NCBI GenBank assembly: GCA_944472135.2
Contig: CALYDD020000429.1
Span: forward strand, 106,325 to 170,324
Direction: 5' to 3'
From: Trichobilharzia regenti
Taxonomy: Eukaryota > Platyhelminthes > Trematoda > Strigeidida > Schistosomatidae
Length of the DNA: 64,000 nucleotides
The position numbers and the translations under genes were made by a program. The first letter of the stretch is position 1. Every line of letters starts with the position of its first letter. Shown here in pieces: positions 50,796 through 63,821 of the stretch. The notes under the pieces were generated by a model. The model was not told the DNA's origin, made no database searches, and saw nothing but the letters and a program-made list of their open reading frames with translations.

Positions 50796-51947
50796 ATAAC
50801 ATGACATATGACACATCTTCAGAGTGTGATAGGACGCAACTTATTACGAATTTGTTCATTGTAAAAGCCACACGGCGAAATTCAATAAATCTGGAAACGA
50901 TGAAATATTCTGGAATTATTGCATGAGATCGAACGGATATTAACAAAGTGGTTTGGGAAAGTAAATGACGACAGTTTACACTACTGCGATATCTCGTCGT
51001 CAAAATGTCATTATTCACACTGGAAAATGTATTTCGTCTTCGAAAACTTGTAAATGAAGTTGATAGAAGATGACTTATCGTTAATGTAGAAGTCGGTCGT
51101 GTGAGCTTTTCGAAAAGTATATGCCCATCAAACTTAAAAATGTCAGCATAAATGACAATTTAAACGTCCCGAATGTGATAACTTTCCTTGAAATGTCACT
51201 CGTTTCAAAAGGCACTCCACCAGGGGTGTATTTAAGAATACTAAGTCATTTGCATAATATGCTGAAAGCTACGAACTACTTGCACTTGTCGATAAAGGTG
51301 AACGACAAAAAAAGCTCATACCGATGCCATGTCGGTTAAGTATACAACTATGAAGCGACTTCTGACTGATATTCCAATTATAACTTTCTTCAAATTGTTC
51401 ACTTCTTAGCACTGAGATAAGTTATGAATAACAAACAGCAAATGGTCTCTGCTTGATGCAACAAACAAAAATTTCAATCAATAAATTTCTTCTGATTGAG
51501 AATCTTTACCAAAACGCCGGCTAATTACGCGACTATATTTGTATCACTATTATTTGCTGATGTATTCACCACTAGGTAGGCTATTTGAAGAACTTTAATG
51601 ACTTCTAGAAACAGCGATTTTCTGAGAGCATTTTTAGTTCGAAATAATTTAAATAGTCAAACAGTCCACAGAGAATACCTACTCCTAATTCAACTACCAA
51701 ATTATTAGGGACACTAGGATATATTCACCTTAGAATTACAACTACTTTAGCAGATTAATTAGGAAAATGAAGTCTGGAGAAAAAGAGTTTGAAATTGGTG
51801 TTATTACAAGAGTTTTAAATTAAAACAAATGGTGCTTATTGTCTGATTATGAAGTAAATGTACTGTAGTTTTATGATTAAATTCAACTTAATTAAGACAT
51901 AGTGAGCAAAACCGATAAATAATTAAGGAACACTTATTGGTGCTTAC
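50796..51947. other. AT-rich DNA; possibly intron or 3' part of the gene starting at 52743 (-)
   Basis: No frame with family features. If the minus-strand gene at 52743 is real, further small exons may lie here, but I could not place one with confidence. Confidence 0.35.
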
Positions 51948-51968
51948 ATGCTTTTGTTCTGTATAATT
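51948..51968 (-). CDS. Possible 21-base micro-exon of a secreted-protein gene
   Basis: On the minus strand a good acceptor (a T-run, then gaacag) precedes 21 bases that end at a good donor (gtaagc at 51947-51942). The length is a multiple of three. In phase 1 after the preceding candidate exon it reads QLYRTKA without a stop. Symmetrical micro-exons of this size are typical of schistosome micro-exon genes. The call rests on splice signals only. Confidence 0.35.
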
Positions 51969-52361
51969 CTGTTCACCAAAAAAAGATGTTTTCACCATTA
52001 GAAGTTATGTGAGTGATATTATGAATGAATTCTGGAAATGGAATTCATGTAAACCATTTTGAAGGATAATTCTTTGAAAATATTATGCTGCCCTGAGTAA
52101 TATTGCTTAAAGTCAATGGCAAATTCAGAAATCTTATCAGTTAATCCGCCAATTAATAATTCGAAATTTCGCTAATTCTATCCCGAATTTCAAAGGGATC
52201 ATTGATGTTCAGCATGAAGAGATTTCAGGATAAAAAATATCTTCTCGCAAGTCTTATTTATAAGTAGCTAAACTGAGATTTTGGGCTGCAATATCTCCTG
52301 TTACGTCTGCGTGATATTCATTCGAAGAGACCTAATTAACATTCAATTCAAGAGTACTTAC

Positions 52362-52373
52362 GTCTTACATAAT
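52362..52373 (-). CDS. Possible 12-base micro-exon of a secreted-protein gene
   Basis: ATTATGTAAGAC lies between 'attgtag' and the donor gtaagt on the minus strand. Twelve bases keep the phase, and joined to the first exon they read YYVR. The acceptor has a weak pyrimidine tract, so this is the least certain of the three exons. Confidence 0.28.
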
Positions 52374-52679
52374 CTACAATGGTTTACAACGTTTGCAAGA
52401 ACAGAGTTTTTAAAGCCAATGGAATGTTGAGTGATGTCGTTCATAATTTTTCCTCTAATGAAGTCAAACTGTCTGAGCAATTCTGCATTCAATTAATAAT
52501 ACATCTATAAGATAAGGTGCAATAATTACAGGTCGTTAATCGGCTCGTTAACATATGATGTGTGTTTGAAATAATATTATAATTTTAAAATTGTGAAAGC
52601 ATAAATCTAAAACTATGCTATATACAATACCTATTCGGATAAGTTTTATAAAATTTAAACTTAAAGAATTAGCACTTAC

Positions 52680-52743
52680 AGTCAGAATATACACCAGCAA
52701 TGGAAGCGCAAACAATTACGGCTACTAATATTGTCGACTTCAT
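52680..52743 (-). CDS. Signal-peptide first exon of a putative secreted, micro-exon-type gene
   Basis: Minus strand, start ATG at 52743-52741. The peptide is MKSTILVAVIVCASIAGVYS followed by D: a lysine, a hydrophobic core of about 12 residues and a small-residue cleavage region (AGVYS). The exon ends at 52680 immediately before a consensus donor gtaagt (52679-52674), giving 64 coding bases and phase 1. A TATA-like GTATTTAAAT lies about 40 bases upstream of the ATG, implying a very short leader. A short first exon that encodes only a signal peptide, followed by tiny symmetrical exons, is the known plan of schistosome micro-exon genes, whose products are secreted from the oesophageal gland or the eggs. 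The gene may equally be another small secreted protein. Unlike everything else here it shows no repeat partner in the window. Confidence 0.5.
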
Positions 52744-52780
52744 ATTCTGCATTCCTCACAAGAAAATGCTTATTGCATCC

Positions 52781-52790
52781 ATTTAAATAC
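52781..52790 (-). promoter_or_regulatory. TATA-like box upstream of the signal-peptide exon
   Basis: GTATTTAAAT on the minus strand, 38-47 bases before the ATG at 52743. Position and sequence fit a core promoter, but AT-rich DNA produces such boxes by chance. Confidence 0.35.
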
Positions 52791-52799
52791 TTTTTGTGG

Positions 52800-54197
52800 T
52801 CAGTAAGACACGAATCAAATTCCAGTACGTCAATAAAGTCAAATCCTTTTAAAAAGAAAACAAAAACACACAACAAATGGCATACTTTTATTTATTTTTT
52901 AACAGCACAAAAATTAATTAACCATTTTTTGAAAATTTGTTTTGTCAGTGGTTCTTATTTTAGTAACAAAGTCAATTCGGTTAAGTCTAATGGCCTTGAA
53001 ACTAATTAACTTTGTATGTGAAATGCACACGTTCACAATGTAAACAGATTTTTTTGAAGTAAATACATGATATTTTGCTATTTGTTGAAAACCTCTTAAC
53101 TTGTTTAATTACCTGAGCGTAAGTCCAAAATTAAAATGAAAAGGGTAATAAATTAAAATAAAACAGTTGGTACTACAACTTCAGATTTTAGAAAATGCGC
53201 TTACCTCTAGTCGGAATCCGGATAAACACACTGAAAATTAGGCTGTCTTCAAGTTCATTTAAAGAAAGTGGAAGCATCTTACTATTAAAACAATGCAGGA
53301 GAGGAACAGCTATTGGAACAGGTTTCCGTTTACCGCAAGCAGATGTTAGGCTCTAATTGAAAGTATTCGAAGAGGCTTGAGGTTAACGACAGTTTAGTCT
53401 TAGATATAAGAAAAGAATGTAACACGTTCAGAAATTTAAATTAAGTGGAATTTCAGAACCTTTGCAGTATTCATAGATAGGCTGCTTCATCAAAGCGTAT
53501 CCAAACTGGCTCAACACTGGAGCAAGATCCATAGCCAGAAATGACTATTGAGAGGGAATCTCTTGAAACAACGGAAGCACCGAGGTGCTGAATATTGAAT
53601 AAATGTTGGTGGAAATAAGTGACATCTCATATCAAGCTGCCTAATGGAACGCAAATGAAATACAAAAATTTAGTCGCTTTCAAATGATGCAAATATCATG
53701 TGAGGTTGATAGCAAAGCTTATTGGCAGCTTTTGTGACAGTGAGCCAAGGGAGTGCAAAGTGTTATGTGGTCGTGATCCGAACATTTTAATGAAAATGTT
53801 TTAAAATTCGAACAACAAAAGTGCTTGTGTAAAAAGAACATGTCTTGAGCTTGAAGGACTTGTTCATCCATTTGAGTCATAAAGAGACATCAGAATATAA
53901 ACATAAACAAAATTGCATGAATTGTGATGGGAATTTGACCGCAGACTTACAATTAGCAATCTTTTTTTTCTCACAATTTTTACTCCTTTTCTACTCTTTT
54001 TCCGTTCAACACTACGGACATTGTGCACTTTTGCATCTGATGTTTAGTGATTACGTTAGATTTAAGATCATGTTGATAGATAACTGAATAAAATAATGTT
54101 TGCACACATAGTATGCAGTGGTTTGCGTTTGTGTACATGAGGTAACAGTTGTGATTCACGTGTTAGCCTTTCTATAGGTAGGTAAAAGAAGTCAGGG
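52800..54197. other. AT-rich DNA, no gene recognised
   Basis: Frames at 52731-53009 and 53845-54087 lack family features. This may be the upstream region of the minus-strand gene at 52743. Confidence 0.4.
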
Positions 54198-54370
54198 AAT
54201 TCAGATTAAGTCCCATTATGGATAAGATTTTATTCTGATAAGCCACACAATGTTGTACAGTCAATATCACTGTACAACACTGTGTGATCTATCAAAATAA
54301 AATCTTGTCCATAATGGAGTTATGCTCTACCACAGCGCCCAAGACTTACACTTATATCAATTCAGATTAA
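54198..54370. mobile_element. Fold-back insertion with 12 bp target duplication, second family member
   Basis: The direct repeat 'aattcagattaa' stands at 54198-54209 and 54359-54370. Between them, arms 54213-54260 and 54270-54317 form a 48-base imperfect hairpin around a 9-base loop. The following 54318-54358 ('ctctaccacag' to 'atatcaa') matches the right end of the insertion at 137-290. An asymmetric tail after the hairpin argues against a simple terminal-inverted-repeat transposon. Confidence 0.8.
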
Positions 54371-56574
54371 ATATTGATGAATTGATGATAAATATCGATT
54401 AATTATTGATTTGTCAAGACTTCTCATACAAAAGCTAAGTTCATGCCTGCTCAAGCTTTTGATGTCTGGCCCTTAGTCATATGGCGGGACAAGGTTTTGA
54501 AACATCTTTGTTATTCTGATTTCCGATAATATCTCTTAGAAACTCACCAGCAGTTTGTCGAAAGAAATTGGGGAACTGTTTATTTCAATCTCGCTGACAT
54601 TTTATGAATTTAAATTTTACATAAGACTACTTCCTACTTGGTGCCCAAGTATTTTGGAACTGTTCGATCAAAAACTGGTAATCGTAGATTTGAATTGTAA
54701 CAGCGTTTTGTTCACTACAGACCTCGAACTTCCTTATCTGTTACGATCACATGGAAAATTCAATGCTCAGTATGTGGTGACCGGATAATATCTACTTTCT
54801 AAGTAGATATATATTTCAAAGAAACATATCAATTCGACATCAATAGCGCACACATTGTATTGTTTATATGAAATTCTGAGGTGAGTATACACAAACTGCA
54901 CTTAAACCTACTGGAAAGAAAGCACAGTTTCTCAACGACAGTCTATGGCTACTTTTTGAGCAACACTGAACAAGTACTCAACAGTTTCCTTCTGACAGAC
55001 TCGACGGCGTGTAACAGCGTTGCAAACTGACAGCTGATAATCAACAAACAAGGCGTATCACGACTGCCTCAAGTTGCTTTAGCATTAGACCTCTAATGAG
55101 ATAATTTCAAGAACTTATGACCGCTTTCACAGAGCAGAAAAATTCATCTAAGTCTACCACCTGGACAATCTACTGAAAAGTTCTTTATTTACTAGGATAT
55201 TCGAAACGTGACTATCTAATTGTTTCTGTTCAATCCTCAACTGCATCACTGGTTTATAATATTTTTATGTTGTCCTTTGCCTCAACGCTTATAGTTTTTC
55301 TTTCCTCCTGGTGAACGTGTATCCTAAACGTTTAACTTTATTGTTTTGCAGTAGTGATCATATCGAAGAATGTTATATTACAAATGCCTTTGAGGCAGTA
55401 GAACTTGAAATGTAGGTGTCTTGTTTTATCTGAAAACGGAGGTGAACATCGATTAGATGAGGGTGAGGTTTTGATACGAGTGGAAATAAAATTGTCAATC
55501 TACATATATCTTTAGTGGTAATACACATAATTCTGGTTTCCATGTGACTGATAATTCAATAATATTCATATTATTGAGTACATAAACCTTCTAATGGGAT
55601 CATATTTAGAGTGTTCCAGCAAGCAGTGAGTCTACGAAATCTATTGTGATTTCCTCTGACATTCTGTTCTTACAGTGATAATCCAGTTCTTCAAACAAAG
55701 ATGATTTTCCAAAACAATATTCCCATTAGGACAAATTCCTTAAATGCTGCAGTAAAGATGGTTTTATTACTCATGCAACGACATCGTCAAATACGCTGAC
55801 TTTATCACAATTCTATTTGACCTCGATAACTACACATGCCTACTCAACACTCAACGTATACTCCTAAACTGACAAACACGAATATAATATTTAGTGTTTT
55901 AAAATGTTGAGGAAAACTCAGTTAGTGTTTTCGAATGATTTCTCAGGTTCCTGATTCCGAACAGATATTGAGATACAAAATAATTCAAGATTTCACAAAC
56001 AATGAAAATGAGAAAATAAATAGATCTATTCGGCTCACGAGCGATTTCAGTCAAATGAAATCCTCATCGCCAGATGACGTGCAAAGCCACGGAGGACAGA
56101 GCTTAGTTATCACTAAAAATCGCTCAGTTATTTAATGAAAGATCACATATAAAGTGTACATGTCCTCATCACTTGAAACAAGAGATATCCAGACAGCAGG
56201 AGTTCTTAGAATTCAGAAGTCTCGATATACATTTTATGATATATTTCCAGCTTTTGTCTGGTTTTTAGCGTAGATTACATTTCTTGGCGAATTAACAAGC
56301 GCAGCTTTCTTCACCAATCAATTTTTCATTCCTGACGATTTCTGCAATGACATAAAAATATTCCATTATTTTGTTTTTTATGATTTCTAATAGTTAGATT
56401 TGCTGAGGAAGACTAGAATAATGGTTGAAAAACTGTGATGAGATACGATATTACAATGCAGTTTCCATGTGTCTATAAGACTATGAAAATTGTTGAGGTA
56501 ACAGGTGATTATAATCACAGATGTGCAAATATTCAAGCAAATATTTGAATATCGACAGTCCAAATCTCCGCATT
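54371..56574. other. AT-rich DNA, no gene recognised
   Basis: Frames at 54555-54788 and 55935-56135 show no domain. No repeat partner in the window. Confidence 0.45.
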
Positions 56575-58680
56575 AAGCAAAGGAATGCCCATCAAAAGGT
56601 TACATATTCGTTCGATGTTGACTGCTAAAATACCTATAGCCATTCTTCCTTACGTTTCAGGCATTCATGCTGTACGCTAAATAGACTGAAATATATATGC
56701 ATTACTTACTGAAATAAATGGTGAAATGATTACGCATCATTCAAAGGGGTGAAACACAAATAAAGAAATACTTTGAAAAATATGCTGTTGAAGTCAAATG
56801 TTGAGACACAGAAGATATAATCAAAGGTGGAACACCTGAGCAAGAAAACACCAAATAAATAAAGAAAGATATTAAAAACGAGAATTCAGCAAAATATACA
56901 AAACTGAAAAAATTAAGTAACAAAAGACCAAAACAAAGAATTTGAAGAAAGAAAACGGAAGAAAGACAAAAAAGGAAAATACTATTTAACTAATCGTAAA
57001 ACGCACAGTAAAACACCAAATAATATTCCGAGATATAGAAAAGATTCTGTGAAAATGTTCAGTCAAGAAATGAACGCGATTCATACTGTACACAAAATAA
57101 TTTCACAAGAGCACATGTAAAGGTTCATAAAATAAAATAAGCATTCAGTTGTTTTACGAAACAGATAAAGAAGCTGCGAAAATTGTAGAAAATAAGGCAA
57201 CAAACTAACAGCTTCAAGAATTATTTGATGTAATCCTTAGAAATAACAATGATAGCCATGCGTCGATCAATTAGACAAATCAAAACATCAGCGAGTTACA
57301 CGTCAGAGTAGATAAGAAATAACCCACAGGGATTTCCAATTAACGTATAAGACTCCAAAAATCAGCAGAAAACTATGATGAAAATTACCATTATTGGCAG
57401 AACAGGTTAAATTGAGGAGTAACCCACTCCCCAAATATAAACAACCTATTTAAACAAATATTTAAAATGATCCCAAAGATACGACAGCGTGCTGAAACAC
57501 CGCCTCTCGCTTCTGACTTGAACTCAATCACTCCACAAGACACTTCTCTTTCTGGATGAGCCTCTCGTCCAAGTGCGCATAAATCAAGCCTCATGTGATT
57601 CCCTACGATGAGAAGAACAAGGTGCAAACTCTGATGTCATCATATATTCTAACTAATATACTCCTATATCTCACATGGACATCCACAACACGGCCATTTG
57701 TGTCAGTCGACTGGCCAGTTTCACCTCCTCTTCCTCTTTTTCCCCCACATACATCCATATATACATACATACTCACATACACACAATCATTCATATACTT
57801 TCCACCCTCACATTCACAATGACTGACGACGGAGCTCGCATAAACACGTCTAAGATTTCATGCTTTATATCATTGATATCACGATCAATGTCAGTTTCAC
57901 TAGGGTGGTGGTTATCCACTTAACTGTAGGTGGCAAATTTAAATCAATTCACCACATTAGTGTCGGCTGTACATATTGATCTCAGTACGTTAGTAGGAGA
58001 ATGGCCAGAAGAGACGTCAGTGAAAAAATGGTTATGAGGCTAATATTCTCAAGAATTGGTTTGTATGGATTCTAATTGATTCAGGTTAGACCACGGACCA
58101 CTGATTTCAGTTACAGATCCATTGAATACAAAGGAGTCGTGGACAGCTGTTTCATCCTAGTTCGGGACTGGTCGACAGTAGGCTAGCACCTTTGGGTATA
58201 ATTTCGAAGCCATGTTGCCCTGAGTGTGGTCCCAGTGGTTGAATGATATACGAGCTAGCCCTGTATCTGGAGGATCCTGGTTTCGGAAAGCAGTAGGTAC
58301 GCACTTCCGATCAGTCTCAAACTGGGCTGAAACAGCCATCCACGACTACCTGCATTTCAATGGTATTCCACACGATATCAATTCATCGACGAAGCAGATA
58401 TTGAAAGTAATATAAATGACGGATAAGTATTCTTCTTCTCCTTATTATTATTATTAATTATTTTTATAGTATTTATGTAATAATTATTCTAATATTATTG
58501 TTAATATGTTTCTTATTATTGTTGATTTTATTATTGTTATTATGATAGATGTTGATTCTGATGACAATGATGTTAATGATTGTGATAGTGATAATAATAA
58601 TAATAAAAATGATGTTGAGGATGATAAGAATCATGAAAAACGTAGTAGTAGAAATGTGGGCGTATTTTATCAATCGCGTA
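56575..58680 (+). repeat. Giant inverted repeat, left arm
   Basis: The reverse complement of this arm is found at 59032-61110 across almost its whole length, for example 'aggaatgcccatc' with 'gatgggcattcct' and 'cgtagtagtagaaa' with 'tttctactactacg'. The arm contains a trinucleotide-rich stretch (58440-58630). Mirrored small frames such as 57675-57923 (+) and 59814-60014 (-) follow from the symmetry. At about 58100-58260 it carries sequence absent or altered in the other arm. Confidence 0.95.
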
Positions 58681-59031
58681 AAGAACTCAATCAAAGCTAC
58701 GCTGATATGATCACAAATACCTATGCAGTTGGATTCGATCCATTATTACTTAAAATTATCTCAGAAAGTTTAGAATAGTTAATATCCATCAAACGACGCC
58801 TGCTTCTTTTTATCTAAAACCACTCACTGTTTGCACATGTCAAATAATAATGCGAGGAGTAATTGTTCGCCAAATGCATTCCACGAGTAGCAATGAGATC
58901 ACCATAAAAACAAAAGTTAATATCACAAGAGGATTATCATGTGGTTCCTCGATTTTGAGCCTTTAGATTGCCAAGGGTACCAAAACCCACGATAACCAAG
59001 TTATCAAACAACGAAAACATTCACATGCAGG
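58681..59031. other. Spacer of the giant inverted repeat
   Basis: 351 bases between the arms with no recognised feature and no match to the arms. Confidence 0.85.
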
Positions 59032-61110
59032 TACGCGATTGACAATGCGCTCACGTTTCTACTACTACGTTTTTCATGATTCTTATCATCAACATCAACA
59101 TCATCATTATCGTTATCACTATCATTAACATCATTGTCATCAGAATCAACATCTATCATAATAACAAAAATAATAAAACAATAATAAGAGAAACATAGTA
59201 ACAATAAAATTAGAATAATAACTACATTAAATATTATAATAATAATTATTAATAATAATAATAAGAAGAAGAAGAATACTTATCCGTCATTTATATTACT
59301 TTCAATATCTGCTTCGTCGACGAATCGATATCGTGTGGAATACCATTGAAATGCAGGTAGTCGTGGATGGCTGTTTCAGCCCAGTTTGAGACTGATCGGA
59401 AAGGCGTACCCACTGCTTTCCGAAACCAGGATCCTCCAGATACAGGGCTAGCTCGTATACCATTCACTCACTAAGACCAGACTCAGTGCATCATTGCTTC
59501 GAAATTATACCCGAGCATTCTAGCCAACTGCCAATTAATCTCCACCTTTTCAGAACTCCTGTATTCAATGGATCTGTAACTGAGATCAGTGGTCCGTGGT
59601 CTAACCTGAATCAATTAGAATCCATACAAACCAATTCTTGAGAATATTAGCCTCATAACCATTTTTTCACTGACGTCTCTTCTGGCCATTCTCCTACTAA
59701 CGTACTGAGATCAATATGTACAGCCGACACTAATGTGGTGAATTGATTTAAATTTGCCACCTACAGTTAAGTGGATAACCACCACCCTAGTGAAACTGAC
59801 ATTGATCGTGATATCAATGATAAAAGCATGAAATCTTAGACGTGTTTATGCGAGCTCCGTCGTCAGTCATTGTGAATGTGAGGGTGGAAAGTATATGAAT
59901 GATTGTGTGTATGTGAGTATGTATGTATATATGGATGTATGTGGGGGAAAAAGAGGAAGAGGAGGTGAAACTGGCCAGTCGACTGACACAAATGGCCGTG
60001 TTGTGGATGTCCATGTGAGATATAGGAGTATATTAGTTAGAATATATGATGACATCAGAGTTTGCACCTTGTTCTTCTCATCGTAGGGAATCACATGAGG
60101 CTTGATTTATGCGCACTTGGACGAGAGGCTCATCCAGAAAGAGAAGTGTCTTGTGGAGTGATTGAGTTCAAGTCAGAAGCGAGAGGCGGTGTTTCAGCAC
60201 GCTGTCGTAGCTTTGGGATCATTTTAAATATTTGAAATAGGTTGTTTATATTTGGGGAGTGGGTTACTCCTCAATTTAACCTGTTCTGCCAATAATGGTA
60301 ATTTTCATCATAGTTTTCTGCTGATTTTTGGAGTCTTATACGTTAATTGGAAATCCCTGTGGGTTATTTCTTATCTACTCTGACGTGTAACTCGCTGATG
60401 TTTTGATTTGTCTAATTGATCGACGCATGCTATCATTGTTATTTCTAAGGATTACATCAAATAATTCTTGAAGCTGTTAGTTTGTTGCCTTATTTTCTAC
60501 AATTTTCGCAGCTTCTTTATCTGTTTCGTAAAACAACTGAATGCTTATTTTATTTTATGAACCTTTACATGTGCTCTTGTGAAATTATTTTGTGTACAGT
60601 ATGAATCGCGTTCATTTCTTGACTGAACATTTTCACAGAATCTTTTCTATATCTCGGAATATTATTTGGTGTTTTACTGTGCGTTTTACGATTAGTTAAA
60701 TAGTATTTTCCTTTTTTGTCTTTCTTCCGTTTTCTTTCTTCAAATGCTTTGTTTTGGTCTTTTGTTACTTAATTTTTTCAGTTTTGTATATTTTGCTGAA
60801 TTCTCGTTTTTAATATCTTTCTTTATTTATTTGGTGTTTTCTTGCTCAGGTGTTCCACCTTTGATTATATCTTCTGTGTCTCAACATTTGACTTCAACAG
60901 CATATTTTTCAAAGTATTTCTTTATTTGTGTTTCACCCCTTTGAATGATGCGTAATCATTTCACCATTTATTTCAGTAAGTAATGCATATATATTTCAGT
61001 CTATTTAGCGTACAGCATGAATGCCTGAAACGTAAGGAAGAATGGCTATAGGTATTTTAGCAGTCAACATCGAACGAATATGTAACCTTTTGATGGGCAT
61101 TCCTTTGCTT
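59032..61110 (-). repeat. Giant inverted repeat, right arm
   Basis: Mirror of 56575-58680. Beyond 61110 ('tcctttgctt') the similarity stops. Differences from the left arm are scattered substitutions plus a replaced stretch near 59490-59560. Confidence 0.95.
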
Positions 61111-61879
61111 TTCCCCCTCTGATTTTTAGTAGTAATATTGAGATAATCGTTTTTTTCAAGGATTCTGATGTTTTTCGTGTAACGTTTCGTGTGCTGTTTT
61201 CAGCCTTTCCTATGAATTTTTAGAATCCTCGACATTACAGCTTCAACCGTTTTTCAAAAGAAACACGTTGTTCAACGAAGTGGTTTCAAATCCATCTTAT
61301 TAAGCTGTAAAATGACATTTATTTACAATGTTTCTATAGCGTAGTGTGCTGAAAATTTATTCTATTTCTGACAGTCTTGCCAGCCAGCATCAGCTAAAGA
61401 ATGAATGAATTTGAATAAACGTGATGTGAAATACATAATTTTCTCATTTGTTTTATTTAGGATGAGATGAATACAGAGGTGTTATAAGATTTTGTAAGAT
61501 TTATGTAAAAGGATACACGTGTTATAAGGAGTCAGATAAACATACAATATAAATTCATCTCAGTAGAAATGCACCTTGATATTTGAAATGTTTGCAATAT
61601 TTTCTTTAGCATGCATATTCACCACTTTTCGAACTGGATGACCGAAACCTTAGCAACGAAAAATAGATTGAGGCTTATTGCCTTTGGCAAGTTTTTCTTC
61701 ACTCTGTATATTGTTTTGAAGGAGGCATTTGTTGAGATGTAATGAACGGTGTTGACATGGTGTTCGATTTTACCGCTCGTTATCGAACAGCTAGTGCCTC
61801 TATGAAACAATACAGCAAAATGTCCTTCTGCACTTCAGGACAGGCTATGATTTCATTGTCAAATATTCTTGGTTACACA
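61111..61879. other. Spacer, no gene recognised
   Basis: AT-rich sequence. The frame at 61742-62020 begins here but its recognisable part is the RTE fragment after 61880. Confidence 0.4.
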
Positions 61880-62745
61880 ATAACTACTCGAGTACTATGG
61901 CGTGCAGTGCCGAAATATTCATCAACCTTATTCGACAGCTGGTTGTGTGACAACGGCGAATGTCGAGTGATCCACAACGGACTACTCAGCGAGTCGTTTG
62001 GAGTAAACACAGGAGTCTGACAAGGCTGCCTGCCTATTATCACCAATGATATTCATAATTGTGGTGGACTGACTGGATTATGCGTCAGACAGTGAGTGGG
62101 AAACGAGAATACAGGGATATGCTGGACAGACAGACGTGAAGAACGTAGAAGATCTGGATTTCGCGCATGGATGAAGACAGGGCTCCAGCTGAATTAAACA
62201 AGACGGAGGTTATGAAAATAACCAGCCAACAACAACATCAACTGCCACATCAAGCGCCAATCACCATCAACGGGAGGGATTTGAATGTGGTTACTCCATT
62301 CACTCACTGATTTAGGCAGCATTGTCTCAATTACAAGCAGTCGCTATGGAGGACGATGTCAAATCGAGCGAGAATCGGGAAGGCAAGCGAGAGACACATT
62401 CCCAACCTGAAATAAACAATCCGGAAATCCTGGTCACTCAGCATCAACAACAAAATTCCGTCGGATTTTTAATACAAACAACGTCAAGTCAGTAAGTTCT
62501 TCTATACGGAACGAATCAGAAACTTGGCAGGCGGGTGGAACCAGAAAGGGAGGTGGCGAGTAGGACGTCAGTGCAAGGGTGACATGGCGGAATCGTGTGA
62601 AGGGGAGTTGAAAGAGTATGGACTTACATGGATGCAGATTAAATGAACAGCAGGAGACAGAATCAAGTGGAGACATGAGGTTGAAGGCCGATGATCCGCT
62701 TTCAACCGAAGGGAAAAATAACACTTTTAATAATAACAATTGCAA
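61880..62745 (+). pseudogene. RTE/SR2-like retrotransposon, 5'-truncated and internally deleted
   Basis: Starts within the RT domain at 'ctactcgagtactatggcg', the counterpart of about 2737 in the first copy. It continues through NGECRVIHNG, ESFGVNTGV, a stop, then NVEDLDFAHG near 62145-62180, where FADD is expected. About 100 bases found in the first copy (3000-3075) are missing after that. The counterpart of the GSIxSTTGG motif lies near 62315. The 3' end 'aataacacttttaataataac' is AT-rich. It shares more sequence with the copy at 780-3845 than with that at 49171. Confidence 0.8.
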
Positions 62746-63820
62746 TTTATCTCACTCACTATACACTCTTGAACTCACTCAAAGAATCACTCAACCAATG
62801 AATCACTCACTCACCTAATGACGCATATATTGGCTCGTGTGATTTCCTTCAATGAGATAAAAAATTCTTTGAAAATCTTTTTACGCTTGATATCTCAGTA
62901 TGATTTAGGTGTAGATCTTACAACATTTAGTGTTATTTTTTATTTTTAGGAAGTGCGTTCTTACGCAATCAGTTGGTTAAACGGTTAACGGTTAACTGTT
63001 TTCATGAAAGCTCGATTGTAATTTTTCGCGTGTGTGGAATTGGATGTAAATCTCGTTGAACAGGGAATAATTTTGTAAAAACAAAAATACTCTTCATGTG
63101 TGACCGATGATTTACAAACAACTATGTTGATTTCTACTCAATAATTAACAGACTTTTGACAACTCAATTACCCGCTTCATTATTGGCTTCATAATTGGCC
63201 GTAGACACCTGAGTGTATAAGTGATCGTTTATTACTTACTGCCTTGCTCACCAAGAATTTATTTCCTTCCAGGATATTTCAATGTATCTACATGAAGATG
63301 GCGGTAAGACGTAATCCTGAATTCACTCAACATTTAAAAACAACCATTCTACTTGTGTGTATTATTATTCCGAATTTTAACTGTCCACCAATCCTGAATA
63401 ATTTGCAGAAGCTTGCGTGAATTTCTTTCTATTCCTACTAAACAAATTAAATATAACTTTACCCTTACGAAGCTTTATTTCAACAGGATCGGTTCTATTC
63501 CCAGCCACCATGTTTATGTTTAAGAGAAAATGCGCGAACATTAGTTAGCAGTGGTGAAAAAATTTATTCTACACGAAAGACTCTTGGTTGTTAATCGGTT
63601 GAAAAAAAGTGGATTAGCAAGAAATCATGGGAAAATAGGGAGGTAGTAAGGCCTATTGAAGGTAACATCTGGTGCGACCCTAAGGGAGAAATAGGAAAAC
63701 AGAGGAGGAAAATTTTCGGAGTATAGGAAAAGCGGGAAATTTGAAAGAGAATACGGTCAGTCGAGCACTAAACGACTCTCCTATTCAATACAAATTCAAT
63801 CATCAAATGTTAAGAAATGT
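62746..63820. other. Spacer, short CTCA repeats then AT-rich DNA
   Basis: Tandem-like 'tcactcac' phrases occur at 62750-62815, after the RTE tail. No gene is recognised in the rest. Confidence 0.45.
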
Positions 63821-63821
63821 T

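Noticed and set aside
52290..52345. A 27-base exon between 'gttaattag' and 'gtaaca' on the minus strand
   Set aside because: In the phase set by the first exon it contains a TGA stop, and the donor is weak.
58440..58630. Acidic Asp/Asn-rich protein at 58506-58778
   Set aside because: It is a translation of a GAT/AAT trinucleotide-rich tract inside the inverted repeat.
57595..60094. Mirrored pairs of frames such as 57595-57822 (+) and 59867-60094 (-)
   Set aside because: They are the same DNA in the two arms of the inverted repeat; the peptides are low-complexity (Pro, Ser, Tyr, His) from a pyrimidine-rich tract.
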